Source: Chiridota heheva
Taxonomy: Eukaryota; Echinodermata; Holothuroidea; Apodida; Chiridotidae
Length of the DNA: 64,000 nt
Direction of reading: 5' to 3'
NCBI GenBank assembly: GCA_020152595.1
Contig: JAIGNY010002795.1
Span: 387,001-451,000 of the forward strand
The notes beneath the pieces were generated by a model. That model ran no database searches. It was given only the letters and a program-made list of their open reading frames with translations, and had not been told where the DNA came from. Within the stretch, counting starts at the first letter, position 1. Each line of letters begins with the position of its first letter. Shown here piece after piece: positions 45,835 to 55,975 of this stretch. The translations under genes were made by a program, and so were the position numbers.

Positions 45835-46771
45835 CAGGGTTCTAGCTACGGTGGGCGGAGCTGGTCGGGCCCGCCCAGGACTCGCAATTCCCGCCCACCA
45901 CTCTTAAGATTCACTGTTCCGCCCAGCACTCAAAAGTTCAATTCGATTAAATGATTAAGTGTTTAAACATCTCGTTTTAATCTCGTTCTATTTATGTCAT
46001 CCGCTAATTTACACACATAACATAACATACATTACGCACATTAAATTCCGATCAAAACAACTGAACTATAGGATTTTAACGCAATTGAATGTACACGCTG
46101 TATTATCATAAAATCACCCATATACCTGTACACGAAGCTCTTTGCATAAACGTACCTACATGCACACAGTTCAGGTTCAGGTTTTAATCCTTGTATATCA
46201 CTGTTGGCAGCTTGCCAAGTCCGTCACTTACCATACAAACAAACTTTAACAAAGTAAAAAAAGTGCTTATAGACCAGTCCCAGTGTAAGTAACCAATCAC
46301 ATTTGTTATAAAGCCTATATGCACTTAACATTATAACGGACTGATCGATATTCTTTTGATTTGTGGGGGATTTTATATTGATAGAATTGTACTTCATAGG
46401 AACATGTACCGCTTGGCTTTCGTCGAACGCTACGGGACGAAAATAAAAGCGGTAAAAAGTTTGGGCAAGATGAATAACAATGGGAATTGAGAGAAGAGTT
46501 TCCGGCATATGTTTGTACTTTTTTTGGGGGGTAGGGGAGGGCACTTTGACAGTTGAATATCCATTGTATTTTGAATATCCATTGTACATAACAAATATTT
46601 TGTAAATCCTTTTAGCATTCAGATTAAAAAAAATATAAACAAACATTTTCATTGACAATTTGTCAATAGAAGTGGACTAAATTTGAAAAGTTCTTTATGG
46701 GAGTGGGGTCTACAAGTCACCCTGGATTATCACTGGAGCCTGGCACTCAAACATGTCTAGCTAAAACCCTG
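45835..46771. mobile_element. hAT-like element with 8-bp TSD CACTGGGT
   Basis: The left end is CAGGGTTCTAGCTACGGTGG. The right end, reversed, is CAGGGTTTTAGCTAGACATG. A perfect 8-bp direct repeat CACTGGGT flanks the 937-bp element (45,827-45,834 and 46,772-46,779). The left interior is GC-rich (GGTCGGGCCCGCCCAGG). The short frames inside do not resemble a transposase. Confidence 0.88.
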
Positions 46772-46779
46772 CACTGGGT

Positions 46780-47389
46780 ATGCATTTTAAATGGACTAAT
46801 TTGCATAAGTTTTAATATTCCAGTGTAAAATTATTTGGGCTATTACCAGGATTTAACAGAACAGCCACATCCACTCATTTCTGGGCTTCTGCGGCCAAAG
46901 GTAAGGAAGCCTTCCGGCCCATATTATATATACCCTTTAGATCTTTGTTGGAGCTGTAAGAGTCATATTCCATTTTAAACTGCAAAGTTCAATGTATTAT
47001 ATTACCTTTCAGTTAACACAAACTTGTAATGATAGCAAAGGAAAGGAAAATAAGCATTATCTAACAAGTTTCCCAAAAATGCAGTTTCCAAATGGCTCAT
47101 TAGGGTTAAGGTGTAGAGAATGGGAGCTACTGTATATATATATGCAAAAATACATGCAAAGATATCATGGATTTTTTTAAAAGGATTTTCACTGGTGGGC
47201 CAATGGATGCCAAGAAATGGCTTTGGTAAACTGTGAATCATTCAAGCAAGGGCATAGGAAGGGGCGCCGAAGGGGCCATGGCTCCCAATGATTTTCCATG
47301 GGGGTCCAAGTACCATTTTTCTCTCCCTAATAATAAAAGTCTATTAACAAATTGATTTTGAAGAGTCGGATTCCATGGCTTCTTTTCTT
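46780..47389. other. Intergenic, hAT-like terminus at 47,250
   Basis: AT-rich, with a lone hAT-like end CAAGGGCATAGGAAGGGGCG at about 47,250. No partner end with a matching duplication was found. No gene. Confidence 0.45.
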
Positions 47390-47885
47390 CTAGAAATCTT
47401 CAATTTTCAGGAAATCTTCTTTAATTTTTGTAAAATTCCTTCATTATCGTGAAATTTGCTTCAATTCTCTTGAAATTTGCTTCAGTGTTTGTGCAGTTTC
47501 GTTCATTTTCTGGAATTTAAAAAAGAAAATTGGGTAGTTATTTTCAGTTTTCATGCAATTTGCTTCAATTCCCTTCAGTGTTCATGAAATTTGCTTCAAT
47601 TCCCTTCATTTTTGTAAATTTTTGAGAAATTTTTGAGAAATTGTCTTGAATTTTGTTAAATTTTCTTCGATTTTTGTACAATTTTGTTCATATTTGTGAA
47701 ATTTGGTTCAAATTTTGTGAAAATTCTTTCATTTTTGTTAAATTTTCTTCAATTTTTGAGAAGTTTCCATTAATTTTCTGGAAATATTCTTCAAGTTTGT
47801 TAAATGTCATTTGTGAAGTTTTTGGGATTTTTTTTCTTCAATTTTCGAGAAATGTTGCCAAATTTTACCAATATTTCCAATAAAT
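47390..47885. repeat. Degenerate ~25-bp AT-rich repeat
   Basis: Loose repeats of TTGTGAAATTTGCTTCAATT and TTTTCAGGAAATCTTC. Copies differ enough that this is an old array. Similar phrases occur at 1.5 kb and, reversed, at 12.0 kb. Confidence 0.7.
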
Positions 47886-48234
47886 ATGTGACCCCTCTTT
47901 ACAAATCGTTTTGGACCATGATAAAAGTCTCATAATTTTGTTTGTTTGTTAAGACAAATGATCAAATCTGCCCCCCCCCCTCCATGTCAAATACTTTCCT
48001 ACACTGCTGTGACACCATTGGGTTGGGAGGATATGTGTGTACTTATCAATTTGGGGGGAGGGGGTGTGGAATGTTCTGGAGAGACAGATCCTCAATTATT
48101 TTAAATTTTAATAGGAAAATAACAACAGAATAAAACTACTACTTTAGAGTATACAACTTTTTCCTTCTAAATTATATGAAAATTGGCTCACCAGTACTTC
48201 TATATATATTTAAAAAAAGTGGTGGACCTATTGA
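47886..48234. other. Intergenic, no gene seen
   Basis: Contains a C-run (CCCCCCCCCCTCC) at about 47,971 and a G-rich patch at 48,053-48,065, resembling eroded transposon ends. Confidence 0.45.
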
Positions 48235-48605
48235 AATAATTGGTGGGAAAAATAAAGTGACTGGTGGGCCAAATGAAGTGACTAAGGGCCAAATGAAGTG
48301 ACTGGTGGGCCAAATGAAGTGACTAAGGGCCAAATGAAGTGACTGGTGGGCCAAATGAATTGACTGGTGGGCAAGATGAAGTGACTAGTGGGCCAAATGA
48401 AGTGACTGGGGGGCCAAATGAAATGACCGGTGGGCCAAATAAAGTGACGGGGCTAAATGAAGTGACTGATGGGCCAAATGAAATGATTGGTGGGCCAAAT
48501 GAAATGACTGGTGGGCCAAATGAAGAGACTGGTGGGCCAAATGAAATGACTGGTGGGCCAAATGAAATGACTGGTGGGCCAAATGAAGAGACTGGTGGGC
48601 CCAAT
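48235..48605. repeat. 21-bp minisatellite, about 17 copies
   Basis: CCAAATGAAGTGACTGGTGG then G repeats; the left third alternates ACTGGTGGG with ACTAAGG. The 21-bp period leaves open frames on both strands (GGPNEMT and SFGPPVI types) that are not genes. Confidence 0.92.
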
Positions 48606-49077
48606 GTAAAAAAAGGCCTGAAAGAAACTGAAATTGGGGGTTAATCCTTTTCTGAGCCATGAAGTCTGCCCTATAGCTATAAGACTGGCACATAATCCCT
48701 GGTTGAATCTGTGGTGCAAGTGGATGAGAACCAAGACAGGGATTAAAAAAGCTTTCACAAAGTGTTTGGGGGTGGAGGAGGGAGGGGCATGACCATTTAG
48801 GGAGCACTTCCCAAGTCATATCCATTATGTGGCCCCAGTCTGAAGATAGAATTAGTGAGCCCAAAACAAGTAAGTAAAGGGGCACTTCATTTTGATAGGG
48901 GCACTTTTGTAATACTTTTTCCAACGTGTGCGGATATGCCACCAGTTCTTGCACCTTTGACGGTAATTGAGTGCCACTTTTCATATTCAAAATGGGGCAC
49001 TTTTGTCTTTTTTTGGAAAAGTGGGAGGGCATGTGCCCACTGTGCCCTGCCGGTTCCTATACACCTATGATTAAGAA
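48606..49077. other. Intergenic with short GGGGCACTT repeats
   Basis: GGGGCACTTTTGTAAT and GGGGCACTTTTGTCTT occur near 48,897 and 48,994. The end CCGGTTCCTATACACCTATG (about 49,050), reversed, looks like a hAT terminus. No gene. Confidence 0.45.
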
Positions 49078-49285
49078 CTCTTGCTGGATAGGACACCAGT
49101 CTATCGCAGGTTCACTATCGACAATGCTGGTACTCATTTTACAGTTGAATAGATTGACTGAAGCAATTGAAATCAAATGCCTTGATCAAGGAAACAAAAC
49201 AAGACTCATGCCAGAATCAAACCCAGTCCCTTTGAAAGTAGGGGACACCATGCATCTTAGATCATTCTGGGAGATTTGGTTGCAA
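49078..49285 (-). repeat. tRNA-derived SINE, copy 1, minus strand
   Basis: On the minus strand a B-box-like GGGTTTGATTCTGG is followed by CCTTGATCAAGG, AAAATGAGTACCAGCA and CTGCGATAGACTGGTGTCC. The same order (B box, TGAGCAAG, AAAATGAGTACCAGCA, TGATGGACTGGCATCC) is found in the SINE at 62,920-63,202, so the two are one family. Confidence 0.7.
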
Positions 49286-49404
49286 AATAGTAAAGATTTT
49301 CAAACAGTTATATACCTGGAGGACAGGACCCCATGCCCCTTATAGAATTGTGGTATTGGTGGGGATGCACATGCTAGGCCCTTGCTTATAGTTCTTGCTT
49401 GGTG

Positions 49405-49525
49405 AGGACTGTAAGAGAAACAAAATTGTGAAGAAATAATATGAAGATTTTGTTTGTAACAAAGCAGAAGATATTGAACTTTAAAAGTTTCACAATTAAC
49501 ATTGCTTGTCTTTAGATTTTTTAGC
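49405..49525 (+). mobile_element. Family-A-like MITE left-arm fragment
   Basis: GAGGACTGTAAGAGAAACAA, AATTGTGAAGAAATAATATG and AGAAGATATTGAACTTTAAA follow the order of the family-A left arm. No terminal TTAAAGG is visible. Confidence 0.45.
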
Positions 49526-49948
49526 AGAAAATAAAGAGGTTGACCCATTCATGTATGACAGGGTGTCACAAAATTTGCATATCGAGACTTTAAAGTTTGA
49601 AGATTGCCATCTTGTAACCAATTTGCTTTTGATATACTGTATTTTGATTGGTTCAGGCAGATTTCAAGATGTGTAAGCCTTATTCCTGTTCATGACTTAC
49701 AAGGGAGCTGTGGACTTTAAATTAAAAAAATTTGAGACAAATTTAAGTTGTAAAATATACAGAATTAATTTCATCACGAGCTTGTCATCAGCTTGATGCA
49801 AGCTTATAACTGAAACTTTACTAAGTCACCATTTTGAAACAAGTTTTTGCACAATTGGAAGCCTTATGAGCTTGCAAAGAAACAAGTTCATCTGAAGCTT
49901 TGACGAGCTTGCTGCAAGCACGTATAAGCTCACCGCAAGCTAGTAAAA

Positions 49949-50352
49949 TTAAAGGAGCATTAGACCGAAAAGTAAGGGTGCTCGTTTTTGTGAATTTCAC
50001 AGATATATAGCATAGCATAGCATAGCATAGCATAGCATAGCATAGCATAGCATAGCATAGCATAGCAAGGTTTAACATCCCGAAAGCATCCAGTGCTGGA
50101 CATTTTATCAAGATGTCCATGGCCTTTGATAACCAGTTGTGAACTCACTGATTGCAGACCCACCGGGATATATCATCCACAACAGATTGATAAACTTCAT
50201 GCCTCCATAGCTCACAGACAACGTGAGGGCAAAGGTCACTTGAATATTCATATTAACCAACAAATTGTTATACTGTTGCATGCTAGATAAGCATTTGATT
50301 TTTGGGGACCCCCTAAAAATATGCTCTCACTTTTCAGTCTGTGTTCCTTTAA
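49949..50352. mobile_element. Foldback MITE, family C copy 1
   Basis: The left end is TTAAAGGAGCATTAGACCGA followed by AAAGTAAGGGTGCTCG. The right end is TATGCTCTCACTTTTCAGTC then TGTGTTCCTTTAA, its inverse. TTAA is at both ends. It carries an internal CATAG microsatellite. The interior (CACCGGGATATATCATCCAC and so on) recurs, shortened and inverted, in copy C2. Confidence 0.8.
50008..50066. repeat. (CATAG)n microsatellite, about 12 repeats
   Basis: GCATAGCATAGCATAG runs uninterrupted for about 59 bp inside family C copy 1. It is a slippage-prone locus. Confidence 0.97.
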
Positions 50353-50648
50353 CTAAGAACGCGCTTGTACAAACTAACCATAAAATCGTATGAGTTATAG
50401 CAAACCTGAACTAAGCGGGCTCAAATTTTGGTAAGGAAGATATTTTTGCAGGAGCATTTTATTTGTTAAATTTTCTTGCAACTTCTTGTAATGACTGAGG
50501 TGGTATATTCACATATGTACCATATGCCTTTATGATGTCATATTGGGTATTAAAGTTGGCAGTATTTAAAAGAAAGTAAGATTGTTATATCATATGATTA
50601 CAAGCTTGGTATTGATAGTATTTACATCAATTTGTGCATTTTTCTGTC

Positions 50649-50696
50649 ATGGACAATTTTCCAAATTCAAACTTATCACCAGAAAAAGTAGCCAAG
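50649..50696 (+). CDS. Candidate short first coding exon (a), speculative
   Basis: ATG is followed by 15 codons (MDNFPNSNLSPEKVAK), then AAG/GTAAAT, a good splice donor in phase 0. G follows the ATG and there is a purine at -3. It resembles the next candidate (51,144-51,191) in length, donor phase and an N-x-S...PEK ending. No family is recognised and no downstream exon was found, so this may be chance. Confidence 0.18.
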
Positions 50697-51143
50697 GTAA
50701 ATATTAGACACTAAACGACTCTTGATGTGGATGTTGAGAGTTTACTGTGTACTTAGACACCTGATTCTCACCTAAGGATTGTACATGGTACAAAGATTAG
50801 GTAAATAAGAAACGGACTCAAAAGTCCATCACAAAATTTATGATTCAAACAGTGTCTGTTAATTGTGACAAAACATAAAGGAAATAGGAACAGGAAAAGT
50901 GTGCTTGTGGAGATTTGAGTGTGAACTGTTTTTTTACAATCACCCTTATACTAACAGCTTGTAAAGAATGATCAAGTACAATAATTAATCACAAACTAAG
51001 CATCTGAATCTTGCAGGGATAATTTTGTTCTTAAGGGAAGGAGAATTGTTTCTTTTTTTTTGTTTTTCCATTGGAAACGGTTTGTTTGTTTTAGAGGATA
51101 ACGGGTGTTAGGGTTTGGAATTTTGTATTGTAATAAACTAAAG

Positions 51144-51191
51144 ATGGAAGGAAATGCAGTGGAGGAAACCAATGTTTCGTTGCCGGAGAAG
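51144..51191 (+). CDS. Candidate short first coding exon (b), speculative
   Basis: AAGATGG (strong start context) opens 16 codons (MEGNAVEETNVSLPEK), ending AAG/GTGGGT, a consensus-like donor in phase 0. Together with candidate (a), 447 bp upstream, it could represent alternative first exons of a gene whose body lies to the right or outside the window. Confidence 0.2.
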
Positions 51192-51570
51192 GTGGGTATT
51201 CACAAGGCATCTCGATGGTATCAGTTTGTTTTCATAAACATGGGTTTACAATTATTTTCTTAGTAATCGCTTTGCCCCCCCCCCCCCTTTCCCCTTCCGC
51301 CGCACTAACCCTTATAAATTTATGTAATGGCACATATTCTGTCCGATATATAGGCCTTTGCCCCCCACAAGACAAAGCTGCCCCTCTCTTGCCCCCGAGC
51401 ATCAAAATCCTGGCGCTGCCATTCCGCTTGCCCCCTCTATCTACAGCTGGTTTTTCTTTTTAATTTTAAACATACCCTGCATCTTATACAGATTTTTTCT
51501 CTTTCTCTTTACCTTAAGAGCAGCTAGTACATAGGCTCAATTCCTAAACATCCCATTTTCCATTAAACCC
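51192..51570. other. Intergenic with C-rich patches
   Basis: A run of about 14 C at 51,275 and TTGCCCCCCAC / TTGCCCCCGAG phrases with CCTGGCGCTGCCATTCCGC resemble an eroded hAT-like element (reverse: GGCAGCGCCAGGAT). No boundaries can be placed. Confidence 0.4.
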
Positions 51571-52132
51571 TTAAAGGATTAGTTCAGGGGTCATGCATGT
51601 CTATCTAATATGAAAGAGGACTTCAAAAGAAACAAAATGGTGAAGAAAGCTTTCAAAAATCCTATTCCGCTAAGGAGATATTTAAGTTTAAAGTTTGGTA
51701 TCATTTGTATACAAACGACTGAAATCAGACTAGTTGTGATGTCATAGCCTCAGATTCCTCAAAGTCTTCATGTATTCCATCATATTTTGTCCTGCAATTT
51801 TGTGGCTTATAAACCATGGGATATGTCAAAAAATAGTAAAACTGAATCCAGGAAGGGTATTTATAATACACAAATATATAAGACAAATAATTAAAATAGT
51901 GAAAAAATTTAAGAAACTTTCTTTAAAATACATTAAGACTTTGAGGAATCTGAAGGTATGACATCACAACTAGTCTGATTTCAGTCGTTTCTACAGAAAT
52001 GATACCAAACTTTAAACTTGAATATCTCCTTAATGGAATAAGATTTTGCAATGCTTTCTTCACTATTTTGTTTCTCTTTAAGTCCTCTTTCATATAAGAT
52101 AGACATGCTTGACCACTGGACTAATCCTTTAA
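51571..52132. mobile_element. Foldback MITE, family A copy 4
   Basis: A clean 562-bp copy. The left end is TTAAAGGATTAGTTCAGGGG and the right end is GACCACTGGACTAATCCTTTAA. Both arms carry the AAGAGGACTTCAAAAGAAAC and TTTGGTATCATTTG blocks in inverted order. The central loop has a TTTATAATACAC section. It is a good reference for the family. Confidence 0.9.
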
Positions 52133-52289
52133 TTGCTGGCCTATGTAGGTGCAATGAAACCTAATTTGACCGTGAGTTGTAGTAAGGTATCCTCAGATAT
52201 CACTACCCATGCCAGAAATACATTTTGTGACTTCAAGTTGATGCATCCCTATGTGAAGCAGGGGAAGTATGTCAGGGGGAATTATATGA

Positions 52290-52738
52290 GGCATGGTGAG
52301 TATGTGTGGCAGGGTGAGTGTGTGGGTCAGTATGTGTAGCAGGGTGAGTATGTGTGGCAGGGTGAGTATGTGTGGCAGGGTGAGTGTGTGTGGCAGGGTG
52401 AGTATGTGTGGCAGGGTGAGTATGTGTGGCAGGGTAAGTATGTGTGGCAGGGTAAGTATGTGTGGCAGGGTGAGTATGTGGCAGGGTGAGTATGTGTGGC
52501 AGGGTGAGTATGTGTGGCAGGGTGAGTATGTGTGGCAGGGTAAGTATGTGTGGCAGGGTAAGTATGTGTGGCAGGGTGAGTATGTGGCAGGGTGAGTATG
52601 TGTACCAGGGTAAGTATGTGTGCCAGGGTGAGTATGTGTGCCAGGGTGAGTATGTGTGCCAGGGTGAGTATGTGTGCCAGGGTGAGTATGTGTGCCAGGG
52701 TGAGTATGTGTGCCAGGGTGGTTATGTGTGGCGAAGTT
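52290..52738. repeat. 18-bp minisatellite, about 25 copies
   Basis: GTATGTGTGGCAGGGTGA repeats. Units shift from GTGTGGCAGG to GTGTGCCAGG after about 52,600, and some carry TAAG in place of TGAG or lack TGT. Open frames (MCGRVS type) follow from the 18-bp period. Confidence 0.95.
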
Positions 52739-53610
52739 AGTGGTCAGGAAAGTTAGTGGTCAGTGAAGTTAGTGGTCAGTGAAGTTAGGGGGAAGGGGCA
52801 GTTAGGTGGAAGGGGCATTTAGGGGAAGTTAGTGAGAAGGGGAAGTTAGTGGTCAGGAAGTTAGTGGTCAGGAAGTTAGTGGTCAGGAAGTTAGTGGTCA
52901 GGGAAGTTAGTGGTCAGGGAAGTTAGTGGTCAGGGAAGTTAGGGGGAAGGGGCAGTTAGGTGAAAGGGGCATTTAGGGGAAGTTAGTGAGAAGGGGAAGT
53001 TAGTGGTCAGGGAAGTTAGTGGTCAGGGAAGTTAGTGGTCAGGGAAGTTAGTGGTCAGGGAAGTTAATGGTCAGGGAAGTTAGTGGTCAGGGAAGTTAAT
53101 GGGGCAGGGAAGTTAGGGGGTAGGGGCAGTTAGGTGGAAGGGACATTTAGGGGAAGTTAGTGGTCAGGGAAGTTAGTGGTCAGGGAAGTTAGTGGTCAGG
53201 GAAGTTAGTGGTCAGGGAAGTTAGTGGTCAGGGAAGTTAGTGGTCAGGTGAGTTAGTGGTCAGGTGAGTTAGTGGTCAGGGGTTAGTTAATGTGGTCAGG
53301 GAAGTTAGTGGTCAGGAAGTTAGTGGTCAGGGAAGTTAGTGGTCAGGGAAGTTAGTGGTCAGGGAAGTTAGTGGTCAGGGAAGTTAGTGGTCAGGGAAGT
53401 TAGTGGTCAGGGAAGTTAGTGGTCAGGGAAGTTAGTGGTCAGGGAAGTTAGTGGTCAGGTGAGTTAGTGGTCAGGGAAGTTAATGGGGCAGGGGAAGTTA
53501 GTGGGCAGGGAAAGTTAGGGGAAAGGGGCAGTAAGTGTGGAAGGGGCATTTAGGGAAAGTTAGTGAGAAGGGGAAGTGTATGGAACAGGAGAAGTATGTG
53601 GGGAAGGAGA
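52739..53610. repeat. 16-bp minisatellite with interspersed longer blocks
   Basis: GTCAGGGAAGTTAGTG repeats about 40 times. A longer phrase (GGGGGAAGGGGCAGTTAGGT, then GGGGCATTTAGGGGAAGTTA) recurs near 52,788, 52,940, 53,117 and 53,510, marking a higher-order unit of about 150-400 bp. The array abuts the 18-bp array with no spacer. Confidence 0.95.
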
Positions 53611-54903
53611 AGAGGTGGATTGCCCTCCCAGTCAGCCTCTGATTAATAACAAGTGCTAAGTATAAGAACAAAACTTAATTGACATATGTATCATCACCAT
53701 TCTACTTGATATATAATGATTAGATCGACACCCAGAACCTTATAATTGAATAGTTATTAAACTGATACATAAACAGTGATAAAGCTATCTCCATATGACA
53801 AACATGCAAGTATTTACCTGCAATACACAGTTCTAACATACAGCGAGTTAATGGAAGGCCTACTGGTGTAAAGTCCATATTGACACTGATCCTCATGAAC
53901 GATTGCAGATACACACGTTTGGTATTTGAACTTCCCTACTCTCAAGTAATTTGCAAAGTGTTTTAGTTAAGTGAACAAAATCTCATTAGAAACTACATGC
54001 TGTAATCTGTCTTGATTTTGACATGTGCATATTTTGCTGTTGAAGTGGATGTTCTTGTATGTGCCTTATGGTCAACACTTATCACTTACTTAATCTCGAT
54101 CTCTTTAATTAAAGCAATTTCTTGTTTTCTTTTTAATATATAAACAGGGTCATAGTTATTTAGAAACGGCAAAAAGTACAAACAAATGAAGGGAAAATGG
54201 GAAAGGTGAGCTGGGGGACGTTTTGCGTTCTACAGGCCTCACCAGCTTTGATTATCGATCAACACTTTTCAAGGGGGACGAAGGGTGGGGGGGGGGTGCA
54301 TGTTGTGCACCCCTTAGTCTCAGCTGTTCATGCATGCATTGAGTCAAACAGCAGCATAATTTTGAAGCCAAATACCAACCAAATTGTTGCTGGATGCTGC
54401 TGCAAACAGTTTGGTACAAATTGGTGAGTGGAACAATCGGCATAGAAGGGAGGGGGAAATTTGCCCCTCTCAATAAAATGTTTGGACATGTCTTACTATA
54501 GAAAAATTCCAGCAAAGTTATGCTCTGATTATTGTTAGAAACATTATAGGCCTACGTTTTCAGATAATTTCCATTTGTCTCCCAATCCATGAACAAAATT
54601 CGGCTCTAATTAATGAGTGTGGCAGTATCAGTTCCATTTTATCATGCTGATTTTTGTCGGAATATCCAGGGAAACAAAGTTGATTTTAAAATAAGTGTTA
54701 CGGAGAACAGTTATCCTTTGATGGCCTACATACTTCTGTCCATCTACCCAGTAGCAGCACCATGGGTAGGACTAGAGGGACAAACCCCCCACTTCTCGCC
54801 AAGATTGATTTTTCAATCTGTGAAGGGGTAGGGGTTGGTTAACCCAATGTCACCCCCTATTGGGGCACCTCGACCATCAGAATTTTAACCTCCAGTGCGC
54901 CCC
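53611..54903. other. Intergenic, no gene seen
   Basis: AT-rich with G-rich patches at 54,280-54,297 and 54,450 and a CCCCTATTGGGGCACC patch at about 54,855. These look like eroded transposon termini. No coding family is recognised. Confidence 0.45.
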
Positions 54904-55480
54904 TGTATACCTCTCTTCTATCTGCACTCATCTCTTGTCTGCTTATCTACCTAACTCTCTACCTACCTAACCTATGACCTAGTAGTAAGAATATTAAATG
55001 GGCACTAGACCAAAAAGTGAGGGTGTATTTTCAGGGGTCCCCCAAAAAGTCAAATGTTTATCTAGCACGCAATAATATAGCAATTTTGTGGTTAAGATGA
55101 ATATTCAAGTGGCCTTTGCCCACATGTCGTATCTGGGATATGGAGGCTTGAAGTTGATCAATTTGTGGATAATATTTTGTGAAATTTGCAAAAATGAGCG
55201 CCCTGACTTTTTGGTTTAGTGCTCCTTTAATTCAATTAAATCAAGTCTCACTACCTAATGTAAATACCTCTCCTTGCTTACCTGTACCTTCTTCTCTCTA
55301 TCTACCTACCTACATCTCTTATCTCTACCTTCCTTCCTCTCTGCAATCTACCTACTTTGTTTCTATCTCCCGCTCTTACCTGCATATAGGTTAGATAGGT
55401 GTATAATATATATCTCTACTTTCTGCCTATATCTACATTCCTCTCTGTCGACCTACTTATCTCTACTTCGATATTCCTAC
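54904..55480. repeat. TCTACC-type pyrimidine-rich repeat, split by a MITE
   Basis: Left block 54,904-54,985 and right block 55,262-55,480 are rich in CTACCTA, TATCTC and CTTCC phrases. Family C copy 2 (54,994-55,230) lies between them, so one simple-sequence region was interrupted. Confidence 0.75.
54994..55230. mobile_element. Foldback MITE, family C copy 2
   Basis: The left end TTAAATGGGCACTAGACCAA continues AAAGTGAGGG. The right end is CCCTGACTTTTTGGTTTAGT then GCTCCTTTAA, its inverse. It is about 237 bp with TTAA at both ends. It is inverted relative to copy C1. Confidence 0.85.
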
Positions 55481-55820
55481 CTACTGCTCTGTACGGAAAG
55501 AGCGAAGGACTTCATCAAGAGACTTCATATTTAATACAATTAATTTAATATAAATACACGAAACTTCAAAAGAAATTTAATTAGAAGTTTGACCATTTAC
55601 TTGCATGTACAAGGAGGATTCTGAATGACATATCCAGTTGTTCCATGTCCAACGTGCAGCACAATGAGCAACTTGTCTTCAACAATTTCTCCTGAAATTC
55701 TTAAATATTTATGCAAACGAGGACTTACTGTAGAATTAAATTGAAACACAGGTATCAACCTCAATCTGCTTTAATTGTTCTAATTAAAAGCTACCCTCAT
55801 TCAGTGGCATAGCCAGGGGG
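55481..55820. other. Intergenic; lone hAT-like end at 55,802
   Basis: No gene seen. CAGTGGCATAGCCAGGGGG at 55,802-55,820 is a hAT-like left terminus lying directly against the next element, with no matching right end. Confidence 0.5.
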
Positions 55821-55975
55821 CAGTGGCGTAGCTAGGGCTGTAGGGGCGAAAGGGGCCCAGCGGGCTCTATGGTATAATTTAGTATATTTTTCTTATGGGC
55901 CCCCTTTATAGGGCTTGGACTGGGCACAATAGGGGTGGGTGGCTGCCCCTCCTTCCCCCTTTAGTTATGCCACTG
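55821..55975. mobile_element. Short hAT-like MITE
   Basis: The left end is CAGTGGCGTAGCTAGGGCTG. The right end, reversed, is CAGTGGCATAACTAAAGGGG. About 155 bp, GC-rich. The flanks do not give a clear 8-bp duplication, perhaps because of nesting with the end at 55,802. Confidence 0.65.

Noticed and set aside
47250..49067. A possible 1.8-kb hAT-like element from CAAGGGCATAGGAAGG to CCTATACACCTATG
   Set aside because: The ends only partly match and the flanks do not give an 8-bp duplication. The two ends probably belong to different remnants.
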